A DNA stretch of 64,000 bases from the NCBI RefSeq assembly GCF_001548375.1, contig NZ_AP017295.1, forward strand, positions 5,286,001 to 5,350,000, in the 5' to 3' direction. Position numbers and translations under genes: made by a program. The notes beneath the pieces were generated by a model, which searched no databases, had not been told where the DNA came from, and saw nothing but the letters and a program-made list of their open reading frames with translations. This document shows, in pieces, positions 36,188 to 44,317 of this stretch; the first letter of the stretch is position 1, and each line of letters opens with the position of its first letter. The DNA is from Nostoc sp. NIES-3756. Lineage in GTDB: Bacteria; Cyanobacteriota; Cyanobacteriia; Cyanobacteriales; Nostocaceae.

Positions 36188-36255
36188 GAGCATAGAAAAC
36201 AAGGATGTAGTCGAGTTATTCCTTGTTGTTGGGATTTCCAAAATATCTATGCTCT
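36188..36255 (-). promoter_or_regulatory. Nested hairpin in the leader of precursor 1
   Basis: Outer arms AGAGCATAGA (36188-36197) and TCTATGCTCT (36246-36255), inner arms AACAAGGA (36198-36205) and TCCTTGTT (36220-36227), enclosing the 14-base loop TGTAGTCGAGTTAT. The same loop, on different stem bases, lies upstream of precursor 2 (36655-36703). It lies between the two precursor genes, 38 bp before the start of copy 1. Confidence 0.65.
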
Positions 36256-36307
36256 AAGCTTTTAACTGATACTAATTAGTCGATTAATTCTTTGTTCAAG
36301 GCAGCGA

Positions 36308-36619
36308 TTAGCAAGCGCTACCCCAACAGCTACTAACAAACACACAGAAAGTAAACCTAGTGTCAGAAGGACACTCACGACGCTTACCACCAGCTACAGC
36401 TTCCAAATCAGCTTCGCTTAATTCAGCATTAGCGCGAGAACGTTGCTGGCTGATGAAAGTATTCACATCTTCGGTGGTGAAAGAGTAACCATTTTCTTCA
36501 CCTAAACGCACTGCTGTTTCTGCGAAGCTTTCTGGGCTATCAGCCGCACCCAGTTGTGCTTGCAATTCTTGGCTATTTTGAATCAAGGTGTAGAAGTTTT
36601 GTAGATTTGAGTTGTTCAT
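36308..36619 (-). CDS. Nif11-type leader lanthipeptide precursor, copy 2
   Basis: A 103-residue precursor with the same Nif11-type leader, Gly77-Gly78 and identical 25-residue core as copy 1; the only difference is Glu34 in place of Lys34. At DNA level several synonymous changes separate the copies, so the duplication is not brand new and the core has been kept by selection or gene conversion. The start is preceded by AAAGGA seven bases upstream, a good ribosome site. This copy is the first gene after a promoter-like site (36718-36746) and an intrinsic terminator of the upstream unit, so it heads the precursor-tailoring-export transcript. Confidence 0.95.
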   Translation of the reverse strand: MNNSNLQNFYTLIQNSQELQAQLGAADSPESFAETAVRLGEENGYSFTTEDVNTFISQQRSRANAELSEADLEAVAGGKRRECPSDTRFTFCVFVSSCWGSAC

Positions 36620-36654
36620 GATACTATCCTTTGTGATGATTTGAGTTTTTCGAG

Positions 36655-36703
36655 AGCATAGAGAGTGAAGATGTAGTCGAGTTATTCTTTGCTCTCTTTT
36701 GCT
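36655..36703 (-). promoter_or_regulatory. Leader hairpin upstream of precursor 2
   Basis: Arms AGCA...AGAGAGTGAAGA and TCTTTGCTCTCT...TGCT pair with a small internal loop around the same 14-base loop TGTAGTCGAGTTAT found upstream of precursor 1. Stem bases differ from the other copy while pairing is mostly kept, which suggests a conserved RNA structure or a dyad bound by a protein. It would lie in the 5-prime leader. Confidence 0.55.
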
Positions 36704-36717
36704 TTCCGAATAATCTT

Positions 36718-36746
36718 ATAATATTCAATTTTTTTGGTAGTCACAA
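36718..36746 (-). promoter_or_regulatory. Candidate sigma-70-type promoter of the precursor unit
   Basis: On the minus strand TTGTGA (36746-36741) and TATTAT (36723-36718) are separated by exactly 17 bp. Transcription would begin near 36710, giving a leader of about 90 nt that contains the hairpin at 36655-36703. Position just after the terminator at 36841 supports it. Confidence 0.45.
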
Positions 36747-36840
36747 TCACATATTTTTAGCTAACAAATCCCCATTTTTTAGGTTCAAAGAAAAATATAT
36801 TTTTTGATTATTTTCAATCTTAATAATGCTAATTTTAAAC

Positions 36841-36877
36841 AAAAAAAGGCAACAAATCTGTTTCCAGATTTGTGCCT
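36841..36877 (-). terminator. Strong intrinsic terminator after the 349-aa gene
   Basis: Minus-strand stem with arms AGGCACAAATCTG and CAGATTTGTTGCCT (one bulged base) around a GAAA loop, followed by seven T. It lies 40 bp after the stop of the 349-residue gene and separates the regulator/LanM unit from the precursor unit. Confidence 0.82.
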
Positions 36878-36916
36878 AGATATCATGGGGTATGTAGTTT
36901 AAATATGGCTAGATTA

Positions 36917-37966
36917 TTAGTTATTCAATAAAGGTAAAAGCTGTTTCGGAAAATCTTGCCGAAGAGCCGCATCATTCACAATTTCTTGCTTCAATAGGTG
37001 AGCGTTAGGAGAATGTAGTTCCTCACATATTCCTATTAAATCAATTGCAGTACAGTACCAAAGTATTGGTGTTTTGCCGCGTCCGGCTGCTAAAAATTGA
37101 GAAATCATTTCTATTGCAATGCTAAGATGGCTATTGAATAAAGCCTGCTTCATGCGTAACCAGCCATAAGCTGAGGGATACATCTCTAAATCATGATCAA
37201 ATTTTAAGTTGATGTGATTAACAATTATTTGCCATAGTTCTTGTCCTTCCTGGCGGTTTCTCCCAGCGAAGATTAGAGCAATTTCATTAACTATTAAACT
37301 AAAGGTAAGAGAAATAACTTCTGGTGGTAAATTGCTTAAAAGATTTGTATCCCATGTTACTGGAAAGGGTAAACTTATTGGTTTACCTTGCAAATAAGAT
37401 AGCAGTTGACTACCTAATTCAATAGCACTCTTAAATCTTTGACCCCTCGCTTCAGAACGGACTAAATTTTGTACAAGATGAAGACGGTGTGCAAACAAGA
37501 CTTTATAACCATATTCTGTTTCTAAAACCGCATCTATAATGATGGCTTCTGTCATGTGTAACCAAGCTTGAGCAGAGTCTCCACGGCGATAATCAAGGTA
37601 AGCTTCTGCTGCTGCTTGGAAAGATTGATATAACAAGTTAACTTCAGAAGATACTTGATTAATATCCCAGTTACTGCGGACTTTCTCCATTAACTGTTCA
37701 GCCTTGGCAATGTCACCTTGACGAGCGGTATTTAAAGCTTGCGATCGCTCTTGATTAATCCGGTTTAGTAATAATTTTTCTCTAACTGATAAGCGTTTAT
37801 CAATTAAACTGAATAACTCATAACTAATTAGTTGGTTAATTTTCTGGCTATCTTGATCTGGCGTAGTTTCATTGGATTTTAACTGACCTAGTTTATAATT
37901 AGCTAAAGCATCATCAAGTATTTGCTGATATAAGCCTAATTTGTTACTATTTTTAACAGTAATCAT
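36917..37966 (-). CDS. Unrecognised helical (TPR-like) protein of the lanthipeptide cluster
   Basis: A 349-residue, mostly alpha-helical soluble protein without membrane segments or signal peptide. Pairs of helices such as ALNTARQGDIAKAEQLMEKV and QSFQAAAEAYLDYRRGDSAQ, split by short turns, have the look of TPR-like repeats. No catalytic motif is visible. I start at the ATG at 37966; a TTG 21 bp upstream is possible. It sits between the 195-residue gene and the terminator that closes the LanM unit, so it is cotranscribed with lanM. A scaffold, immunity or regulatory role are all open; I do not recognise the family. Confidence 0.6.
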   Translation of the reverse strand: MITVKNSNKLGLYQQILDDALANYKLGQLKSNETTPDQDSQKINQLISYELFSLIDKRLSVREKLLLNRINQERSQALNTARQGDIAKAEQLMEKVRSNWDINQVSSEVNLLYQSFQAAAEAYLDYRRGDSAQAWLHMTEAIIIDAVLETEYGYKVLFAHRLHLVQNLVRSEARGQRFKSAIELGSQLLSYLQGKPISLPFPVTWDTNLLSNLPPEVISLTFSLIVNEIALIFAGRNRQEGQELWQIIVNHINLKFDHDLEMYPSAYGWLRMKQALFNSHLSIAIEMISQFLAAGRGKTPILWYCTAIDLIGICEELHSPNAHLLKQEIVNDAALRQDFPKQLLPLLNN

Positions 37967-38184
37967 AATATTGGTATGAGAATGCAAGTATAGTTGTTAA
38001 TTTTCAAACTGATCAGGATGGTTTTAGTATCGCCTAAATTGATCAGTTATAACAATTCCATATTTTTCGCTCTCAAGTCACCAATTTTTGGATAAGCTGG
38101 CTTATCTAAACCAACTAAAAATAAAAATATACTATGAAGCTATAAATCACTAATGATAGGTTAGGTTAATCAACTTATATCAAC

Positions 38185-38772
38185 CTACTGATGCTTAAAA
38201 GAATTTTGTTTAACTAACCAAGCCTCTAATGAGCTTCTACACTTTTGAGCAGCCCTTGCTTTTGTTTTGTCATCAATTGCTTCTGCTGGAAACAGATTCA
38301 CTATTTTAGTTGTGAGAATAAACTTTTTTCCCCGTTTCACTACGATAGGAATAGATGTATCATGAACTTCCCAAATATTTAAAGGTCGAGACTGACGTAG
38401 GGTAGATTCGTTCCATTCCATAAGTTGGGAGTTGGGGAGTAGCTGAAGGTCTTGGTAAGAGCGATTAACCTTAACAGCAATCTCCTTGAAATTAGACATC
38501 TCCGCTTCTAACTGGCTAGCCAAAGTGTTGATTTTGTTTGCTAAAATCTCCAATTCTTCAATGCCTTGGGTAACTGTTTCTTGTAATATCTCTTGTTGTT
38601 GCTGCTGTTTATGGGCTAACAACTCTTGTCCATATTTTTCCAATTCAGTCACCTCTGATTCTAATTGAGCGATCGCCTCATCAATGCAAACAGTTTTGGG
38701 TTGGGTAAGGAGTTTGTATTTAAAAGATTTAATGGCTGTGCTGGCAAGAAGCGTCAAGCTGGAATAGACCAT
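38185..38772 (-). CDS. Unrecognised coiled-coil protein of the lanthipeptide cluster
   Basis: A 195-residue protein with a strong coiled coil at about 30-110 (IAQLESEVTELEKYGQELL, a QQQQQEILQE run and LANKINTLASQLEAEMSN). The C-terminal 80 residues are a compact basic domain containing WEVHDTSIPIVVKRGKKFIL. No membrane segment after the chosen start. The frame can be read up to a TTG at 38859, but the extra 29 residues have no ribosome site, so I use the ATG at 38772. It lies between lanM and the 349-residue gene. Function unknown; coiled coil suggests a partner protein. Confidence 0.55.
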   Translation of the reverse strand: MVYSSLTLLASTAIKSFKYKLLTQPKTVCIDEAIAQLESEVTELEKYGQELLAHKQQQQQEILQETVTQGIEELEILANKINTLASQLEAEMSNFKEIAVKVNRSYQDLQLLPNSQLMEWNESTLRQSRPLNIWEVHDTSIPIVVKRGKKFILTTKIVNLFPAEAIDDKTKARAAQKCRSSLEAWLVKQNSFKHQ

Positions 38773-38911
38773 ATTTATTTCTACAGAAATTTCATCAAAG
38801 CGTGTGAGCAATAGCGACACCCATATCTTGAAACAAAAAACAAACTCCCAGTTCCCCAATTTTGCGAAATTTTAGCCTCTGTTTAGCATTAAAGGCAAGC
38901 GAACTCTGAAT

Positions 38912-41900
38912 CTATTGCCACAGCAACACGGAAGGTAAAACTTCTGGGTAAGCTAATCGCAGTAGTTGATAACCAATCCCGGCTGCACCTTGGAAGAAAC
39001 AAGGATGAAAAATTGAAGGTGGTAAGTTACCAAAATATTGATAGTTCCCTATTTGCTTTGCTTGCTGTACTGACATACTTGCTAGTTCTAAGGCGTGTTG
39101 ATACCACTGGGGATGAGAAAGTTTCTGCGCGGCTACTAATAAAATCTCACTACGGCCGAAATTACCACAGCAGATTTGATCTATGTTTTGCAAACCTGTC
39201 TTGTGGGTAGTCTGCAAAGCAACTTCGATATCAGCCAAAACTTGCTCTGAATGTTCAATTGATAAACCCCCCAATCGTCCTAAAGCAATACCAGGAGCGC
39301 CATGACACCAAGTAGACCAAAAAACAGGTGCGGCGGTTGGGTCATTGATGGGAAGAATTTCTTGCCAGTTTCCTGGATTGGGGAAGAAGAAACTATTTTC
39401 GTATGCGATCGCCTGATGTGCGGCTTCTAAATAGGTGCGATCGCCAGTTACACTATAGAGGCGCAACAGTGCATAGGCAATGCCAGCCGCACCATGAGAG
39501 TAACCAGTTAAAGGTTTTTTAGACGTATTTTTTAATACGTAAGCAGCATGGCAATATTTGAGTAAATGCTGACCACATTCTCTGGCTCGTTGCAAAGTTT
39601 CTGCATCTGGTTTAACTTCATACAAAGCCAACAGTCCTAAAATTGCGCCAGCCGCACCACCTACAATATCAAATTTGCTATCTTGAGCGATCGCTGTGGG
39701 TGTAATAAGGTTTACAGTTCGCTGTGCATCTTCTAGAAGTTGCGGTAATTCCAAAAACTGACCAATTTTTACTAGAGAATAAATGATGGAAGGTAATCCC
39801 GTAGCACCACCGATACCCATCTTCTCAACTTCGGTGTGACCTGCTTGGATAGATTTTTGTAATAATTGGATACTCCTCAAAGCTAAATCACCGAATTGGG
39901 TATTGCCAGTACAACGAGCGAAAGCAGCGAGAAACAAAGCGATGCCACAATTACCATCGTATAAACTGTTACTTAAAGGCTGAAGCTGATAGCGCTCTGT
40001 AGCGAGGTCAAAATTAAGACCAATCCAACTAAGACTACCATCATTACCTGCGATCGCACGTTTAGCGATTTCACGAGCAATATTTTCGGCTTCCTGCTCC
40101 AATTGTGCTGATGTCAATACAGATACATCTTCTGTAATATCTCTAGCATCAATCGTTTCAGCCTGCATATTTTTGGCAACTCTAGCATAGAAAGCTAACT
40201 GAATTATCCCTACTTGCACAGCCAAATCTGCTTCGCTGAGTCTCTGCAATCGAGTAAGAACATCGTCGTAGCTAGGTTGTTGAAAATACCCAATCAGCTT
40301 TTGTCCTTCATTTAAAGTTAAAGTATCACTACCCGTGACAGCGTTAAAGTAAGGAACATCCAGTAGTTCTACCGCCCTCAACTCTGCACCCAAAACCTGC
40401 CATGCTAAAGGCTTTGTTTTGGGAAATAGAAAAGCTCTACTGAGAAAGTCAACTTCTATACTCCAATCCCGTCCATCGCTTAAGAATTGTGGAGATAACG
40501 CATTACCCAATATTCTGCCGTAAATTCTCGTAGGACGGAAAATAAATCTTACCTGCTGTGAGCGAAAAGCAGACAAAATACTCTCAGGTTTCAAAAGCAC
40601 TTCTCTATATCTCACAAAGAAGCGATACATTTGCTCAAAACCACTGACCAAATAATCTATATAATCGTTCGGTGATAGCGGCATTCCATTCAACATAGGA
40701 ATATTTTTTTGCAAAGGTCGGTTCATCTTCTCAAACCCTTGCTGCATATCATCCGTATTGATAAACTTCCACACAGGTATAGGGATAGGTGTTGGTTGGC
40801 TTTCAACACTGCCTAAACCGCTCAGATCAAAAGCCACAGACTTATCAGCGCTAAAATCCCACATCGGTAACATTCCTGTGGTCAAGACTGAATCAGAGAG
40901 TTGTTCATTGGCTACAGAAGTTGCTGTTTGTTCTAGTAAATCTTCCATTGCTTTGGCTTGGTGGTGCATGACTGTTTCCATATCAATCAAAACCAAATGT
41001 TCACCACAAGCGATTAAATTTTCATAATGACAATCACTAGCACTTAATAAATATAGTAGGCACAGTAACATACCTGCTCTTATATAAAAACGCTGTGCGG
41101 CTGCTTCATCTTTGCATGGTTGTTGTTCTACATATTCCACCCAACCATAGTTATGACGGCTTAATATTTTCAGGATTTTAAAGTCTAATTGAGGTGTTTC
41201 TAATCCTTGAGATTTTGTTAGCTCAAAATTTTGATTACACCACTCTAAAAATTGACAGTATGTGACTTCTAAATCTAAATTTTTTGGCTTATATATAAGT
41301 TTTAACCCAGAGGCAAAAGTTAAGGAGATGACTGAACGGTTCTGATTGTGCAAATCAGATAATCCAGATTGAATCTCAATAACTTTTCCAAGTTCGTAGT
41401 CATCATCTTGGGAAAATAACTGTTTTATATCATACAAATCTGCATTTAATCTTTCTAAAAATTGTGCTGTTGCTTCAACCCAAAAGTCTATTGTAGTGGC
41501 GATGAATCTACTCAATACAGGATATTTTTTAAACAACCCCAACAATCCATCAGCTAGCAATTTATTAACAAAATTATTGTATTGTTCTTTGCTATCAACT
41601 GATTGATTCTTTTTAATAATGAGACTTAGTAAATTTTTACCTAAAGGACGAGAGTGAGAAAATTCATAATCTAGGGAATTGGCAGAAATATTAACTAATC
41701 TTTGCAGCAACGATTGCTCTAATTTAAGGTAAGCAGATTCTGTAATTAAACTTAGTGGTAACGTATCTGAAGATAATAAGTTACAACCTAAACGCCGGAG
41801 CAGTTTCTGCCTAGCTACAAAACATAAAGGCAGTAATACATCTTCAAAAGGATAGGGTTGATTTGGGTCTATCGGCTTAGAATATATATTTTTCCAGCTA

Positions 41901-42232
41901 AATCCTGAAACTGTTTTGATGATTTCATTGAGAGTATTTGCCCATTCTGGCAAAGGTTGATGATTAAATATGGACTGTGTTCCTAATACATGATTGACAC
42001 ATTCAATATTCCATCCTTCCCACTCTATACGTTTTTGAAATTGTTCCCAATTACCTTGAGCCATAACTTTACACCACCGAGCTAGGCGTGTATTTAATTC
42101 TTCTACATTCAGTTGAGTATTTGCATCTGGGAGATAATCGTTATTTAAGTGTTCAAATAAGAATGTGGCTTTACCTACAATTTCTTCAATATCAGAGTGA
42201 TTGATTGTTGTCTGAGATGGAATAGCAATCAT
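38912..42232 (-). CDS. Class II lanthipeptide synthetase LanM, three-Cys zinc site
   Basis: A 1106-residue bifunctional enzyme that phosphorylates and eliminates Ser/Thr and then adds Cys thiols to make lanthionine rings. The N-terminal dehydratase (about 150-640) keeps kinase-like marks: SGLKLIYKPKNLDLEV with the ATP-site Lys, SASDCHYENLIA near 400 and LVLIDMETVMHH near 415. The C-terminal LanC-like cyclase (about 740-1100) has a zinc site of C976 (WCHGAPGIALG), C1021 and C1022 (QICCGNFGR). The CCG in place of the usual CHG is the mark of the ProcM-type group, which handles varied substrates. The enzyme is expected to modify the core of both precursors. An AraC-type regulator lies 178 bp upstream on the same strand. 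Confidence 0.96.
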   Translation of the reverse strand: MIAIPSQTTINHSDIEEIVGKATFLFEHLNNDYLPDANTQLNVEELNTRLARWCKVMAQGNWEQFQKRIEWEGWNIECVNHVLGTQSIFNHQPLPEWANTLNEIIKTVSGFSWKNIYSKPIDPNQPYPFEDVLLPLCFVARQKLLRRLGCNLLSSDTLPLSLITESAYLKLEQSLLQRLVNISANSLDYEFSHSRPLGKNLLSLIIKKNQSVDSKEQYNNFVNKLLADGLLGLFKKYPVLSRFIATTIDFWVEATAQFLERLNADLYDIKQLFSQDDDYELGKVIEIQSGLSDLHNQNRSVISLTFASGLKLIYKPKNLDLEVTYCQFLEWCNQNFELTKSQGLETPQLDFKILKILSRHNYGWVEYVEQQPCKDEAAAQRFYIRAGMLLCLLYLLSASDCHYENLIACGEHLVLIDMETVMHHQAKAMEDLLEQTATSVANEQLSDSVLTTGMLPMWDFSADKSVAFDLSGLGSVESQPTPIPIPVWKFINTDDMQQGFEKMNRPLQKNIPMLNGMPLSPNDYIDYLVSGFEQMYRFFVRYREVLLKPESILSAFRSQQVRFIFRPTRIYGRILGNALSPQFLSDGRDWSIEVDFLSRAFLFPKTKPLAWQVLGAELRAVELLDVPYFNAVTGSDTLTLNEGQKLIGYFQQPSYDDVLTRLQRLSEADLAVQVGIIQLAFYARVAKNMQAETIDARDITEDVSVLTSAQLEQEAENIAREIAKRAIAGNDGSLSWIGLNFDLATERYQLQPLSNSLYDGNCGIALFLAAFARCTGNTQFGDLALRSIQLLQKSIQAGHTEVEKMGIGGATGLPSIIYSLVKIGQFLELPQLLEDAQRTVNLITPTAIAQDSKFDIVGGAAGAILGLLALYEVKPDAETLQRARECGQHLLKYCHAAYVLKNTSKKPLTGYSHGAAGIAYALLRLYSVTGDRTYLEAAHQAIAYENSFFFPNPGNWQEILPINDPTAAPVFWSTWCHGAPGIALGRLGGLSIEHSEQVLADIEVALQTTHKTGLQNIDQICCGNFGRSEILLVAAQKLSHPQWYQHALELASMSVQQAKQIGNYQYFGNLPPSIFHPCFFQGAAGIGYQLLRLAYPEVLPSVLLWQ

Positions 42233-42410
42233 GAACTAAATTCTCCAGTATGCCTAATTAATGTGATGGAATTAATCGAATTTATTGTCAAAAGCTCAAC
42301 ATCTAATTTTGAAGATGTACTAGTGAACTTTTAAGATATGAGTAAAGAAGCCGATAATTATTAGTCTCTTGTAAAAGCCTCTTTTTATGTTTCTGTGCGA
42401 ACCACAAAAA

Positions 42411-43349
42411 CTATTTGTAAAAATTCATCTCTCCAACAATTTTATGCAAAAAATTCTGTGGTGCTTGAATTTCCTGATGCTGTTCTTTTCTCCATGCTTG
42501 AGGAGTGGTTTTATGATACTGGCGGAATTGGCGGAAAAAATGTCCTTCGTACTGATAGCCTACAGCTTCGGCAATATGAGTTATGGAATGGTTTGTTTCT
42601 AATAGTAAGTTGCGTGCTGCCTGCATCCGCCTTTCAACAATCCAATGATTTACAGGTTTACCTGTACAACGTCGTACTAAATCAGTGAGATAGGCTGATG
42701 AGTATCCAACGAACTGAGCTACATCACATAAGGTAATCGATTGATGATAGTTTGCCTCAATAAACTCAAAAACAGCCCTCAATTGAGCATGGCTAGAAAC
42801 TCGCAGTTTGGTATCTGCAATACTCATTGCTTCAGTACAGAGTGGTATTGTGACTGATTGCTGTTCCGTATTTCTAGACTCAAAAGCTAGATTTTGTATG
42901 GAATGGTTGAGGTTGTTATTAGTCTTATCTGACTGGGGTTGGCAAATATTTCGCAACAGAATACAGCAACACTCGGCATTTTTATACCCCATATAAGTGA
43001 TGTTGATTTCCAGTAAACACTTCTGACCTTTCTGAGTTTGATATGAACCTTCAAAATATAAAGAGCCTTGTTGTTGAAGTTGTATCCAATACTTTGACCA
43101 AACTTCTATCAAACTTTCTAAGTTTAAGTCTTGTAGAGTCATGGAAAGTAATTGCTGAGGAGACTGCTCTAAAAATCTGCACGCAGCATCATTTGCATAA
43201 AGTATCTGTTTATCTGCCCTTACCCATATAACTGGATATGCCGCACCTCCAGGTAAGAGCTTGCTTATATGGAGCTTGTCTTGTGATTGCCAGTTTATTG
43301 GGGTATTATCTTGTTCTAGGGTACATTGGGTTGAAAACTTATTAATCAT
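42411..43349 (-). CDS. AraC family regulator with N-terminal PAS domain
   Basis: A 312-residue transcription factor. A PAS-like sensor at about 30-135 (YPVIWVRADKQILYANDAACRFL, PQQLLSMTLQDL) precedes a linker and a C-terminal pair of helix-turn-helix motifs at about 205-300 (ESITLCDVAQFVGYSSAYLTDLVRR is close to the first; ITHIAEAVGYQYEGHFFRQFRQYHKTTP is the family-signature second, each given here in part). It is the first gene of the lanthipeptide region and points the same way as lanM, so it is probably the local activator; the PAS domain may read redox state or a small ligand. Such PAS-AraC genes often sit beside cyanobacterial RiPP and secretion genes. Confidence 0.85.
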   Translation of the reverse strand: MINKFSTQCTLEQDNTPINWQSQDKLHISKLLPGGAAYPVIWVRADKQILYANDAACRFLEQSPQQLLSMTLQDLNLESLIEVWSKYWIQLQQQGSLYFEGSYQTQKGQKCLLEINITYMGYKNAECCCILLRNICQPQSDKTNNNLNHSIQNLAFESRNTEQQSVTIPLCTEAMSIADTKLRVSSHAQLRAVFEFIEANYHQSITLCDVAQFVGYSSAYLTDLVRRCTGKPVNHWIVERRMQAARNLLLETNHSITHIAEAVGYQYEGHFFRQFRQYHKTTPQAWRKEQHQEIQAPQNFLHKIVGEMNFYK

Positions 43350-43803
43350 AATTAGATATGAGTTAACACCATAAAGTTAAGAAGCTTAACTTGTTGCCTA
43401 CGTATGTGTTAACTAACAGCTTGAATTGTAATTATTACGCGAAGGTAGAATTTTCCTTAACAGAACTTTACAGTTTAATTGTAGATTCCCTGACTTTTAT
43501 TCATGATGACTTAAGTATAAAGAAGAAAAATCAAGGGTTTGAGCAAGAGTATTAAGAGTAAGTTGATGAAACGATGATGGTTTTATTAATTTTAGAGCCA
43601 GTAAGTCTGACAGCTTCATCAATATTAAGTAAAACTACGTAATAAGTTGAAATAATTTTATAACTTGCTTTAATTCTAGTTTTTCATAGGTTATGCTGTT
43701 GCACATTCCTAGTCATACATAGATTTTCTAGCTAGAAAATCTATGTATAAGTAAATACTTACATTATTTAGGGATTTGAATGAAGATGATTTAATTTCAT
43801 CCT
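43350..43803. other. Intergenic region upstream of the lanthipeptide regulator
   Basis: A 454-bp A+T-rich spacer. One short palindrome is present: CATAGATTTTCTAG near 43718 with TAGAAAATCTATG, separated by only a few bases. No gene seen. Promoter of the PAS-AraC gene should lie at its left end. Confidence 0.4.
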
Positions 43804-44062
43804 ATGTCAATAATGCCCGAGCTTATCAGGAGCAAGGTTTATGACACGTCAATTGTGGGGAGAAGAACATCCTGGTGTTGCTATCTATAAGTCTCAACAA
43901 CCAGACATTTTTTTACCATTCCCAATGTCTGTATAGCGAAGCTGAGACTTTGTACATTCAAGCGATATTTTAGAGCGAAAATTAGGGACAGATCATCCTC
44001 ATACTGCTAGTGTGCGTCACAACCTAGCAGATTTGCACTATGCTGTGAAATCACAACAGTAA
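43804..44062 (+). pseudogene. Remnant of a TPR (kinesin-light-chain type) repeat gene
   Basis: Pieces of TPR_12-type repeats can be read in shifting frames on the plus strand: SYVNNARAYQEQG then a stop; EEHPGVAIYKSQQP; YSEAETLYIQAIF then a stop; and, one frame over, ILERKLGTDHPHTASVRHNLADLH ending at TAA 44062. The order matches the family pattern G-x-x-HP-x-VA...NLA-x-LY, but stops and a frameshift after the Gln-Ala-Ile point make it non-functional. A decayed piece of a larger TPR protein. Confidence 0.7.
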
Positions 44063-44317
44063 CATTCAAGTGTCAATACTATTTGCAAAGGTTTTTTCGG
44101 AAAGGCAAGGAGGGAGAGGTTCGGCAAGCTCACTTTTTAATCTGGAGTTATAGCGATCGCTTTTCATCCATACTATATAATTTATACAACAAATATTATA
44201 TTAAACTATGTAAAAATACTAACTAAAAAGCTCAGTATTATCTAATAAGTCTAACACTTATTATGAGATGAATGAGGCTAAAACCTTCTTAGTTACTCTC
44301 CCTGCTAACCTATTATT

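Noticed and set aside
42387..42688. Two plus-strand frames of 71 and 97 codons
   Set aside because: They are antisense to the AraC-type regulator, and show no family motif or ribosome site.
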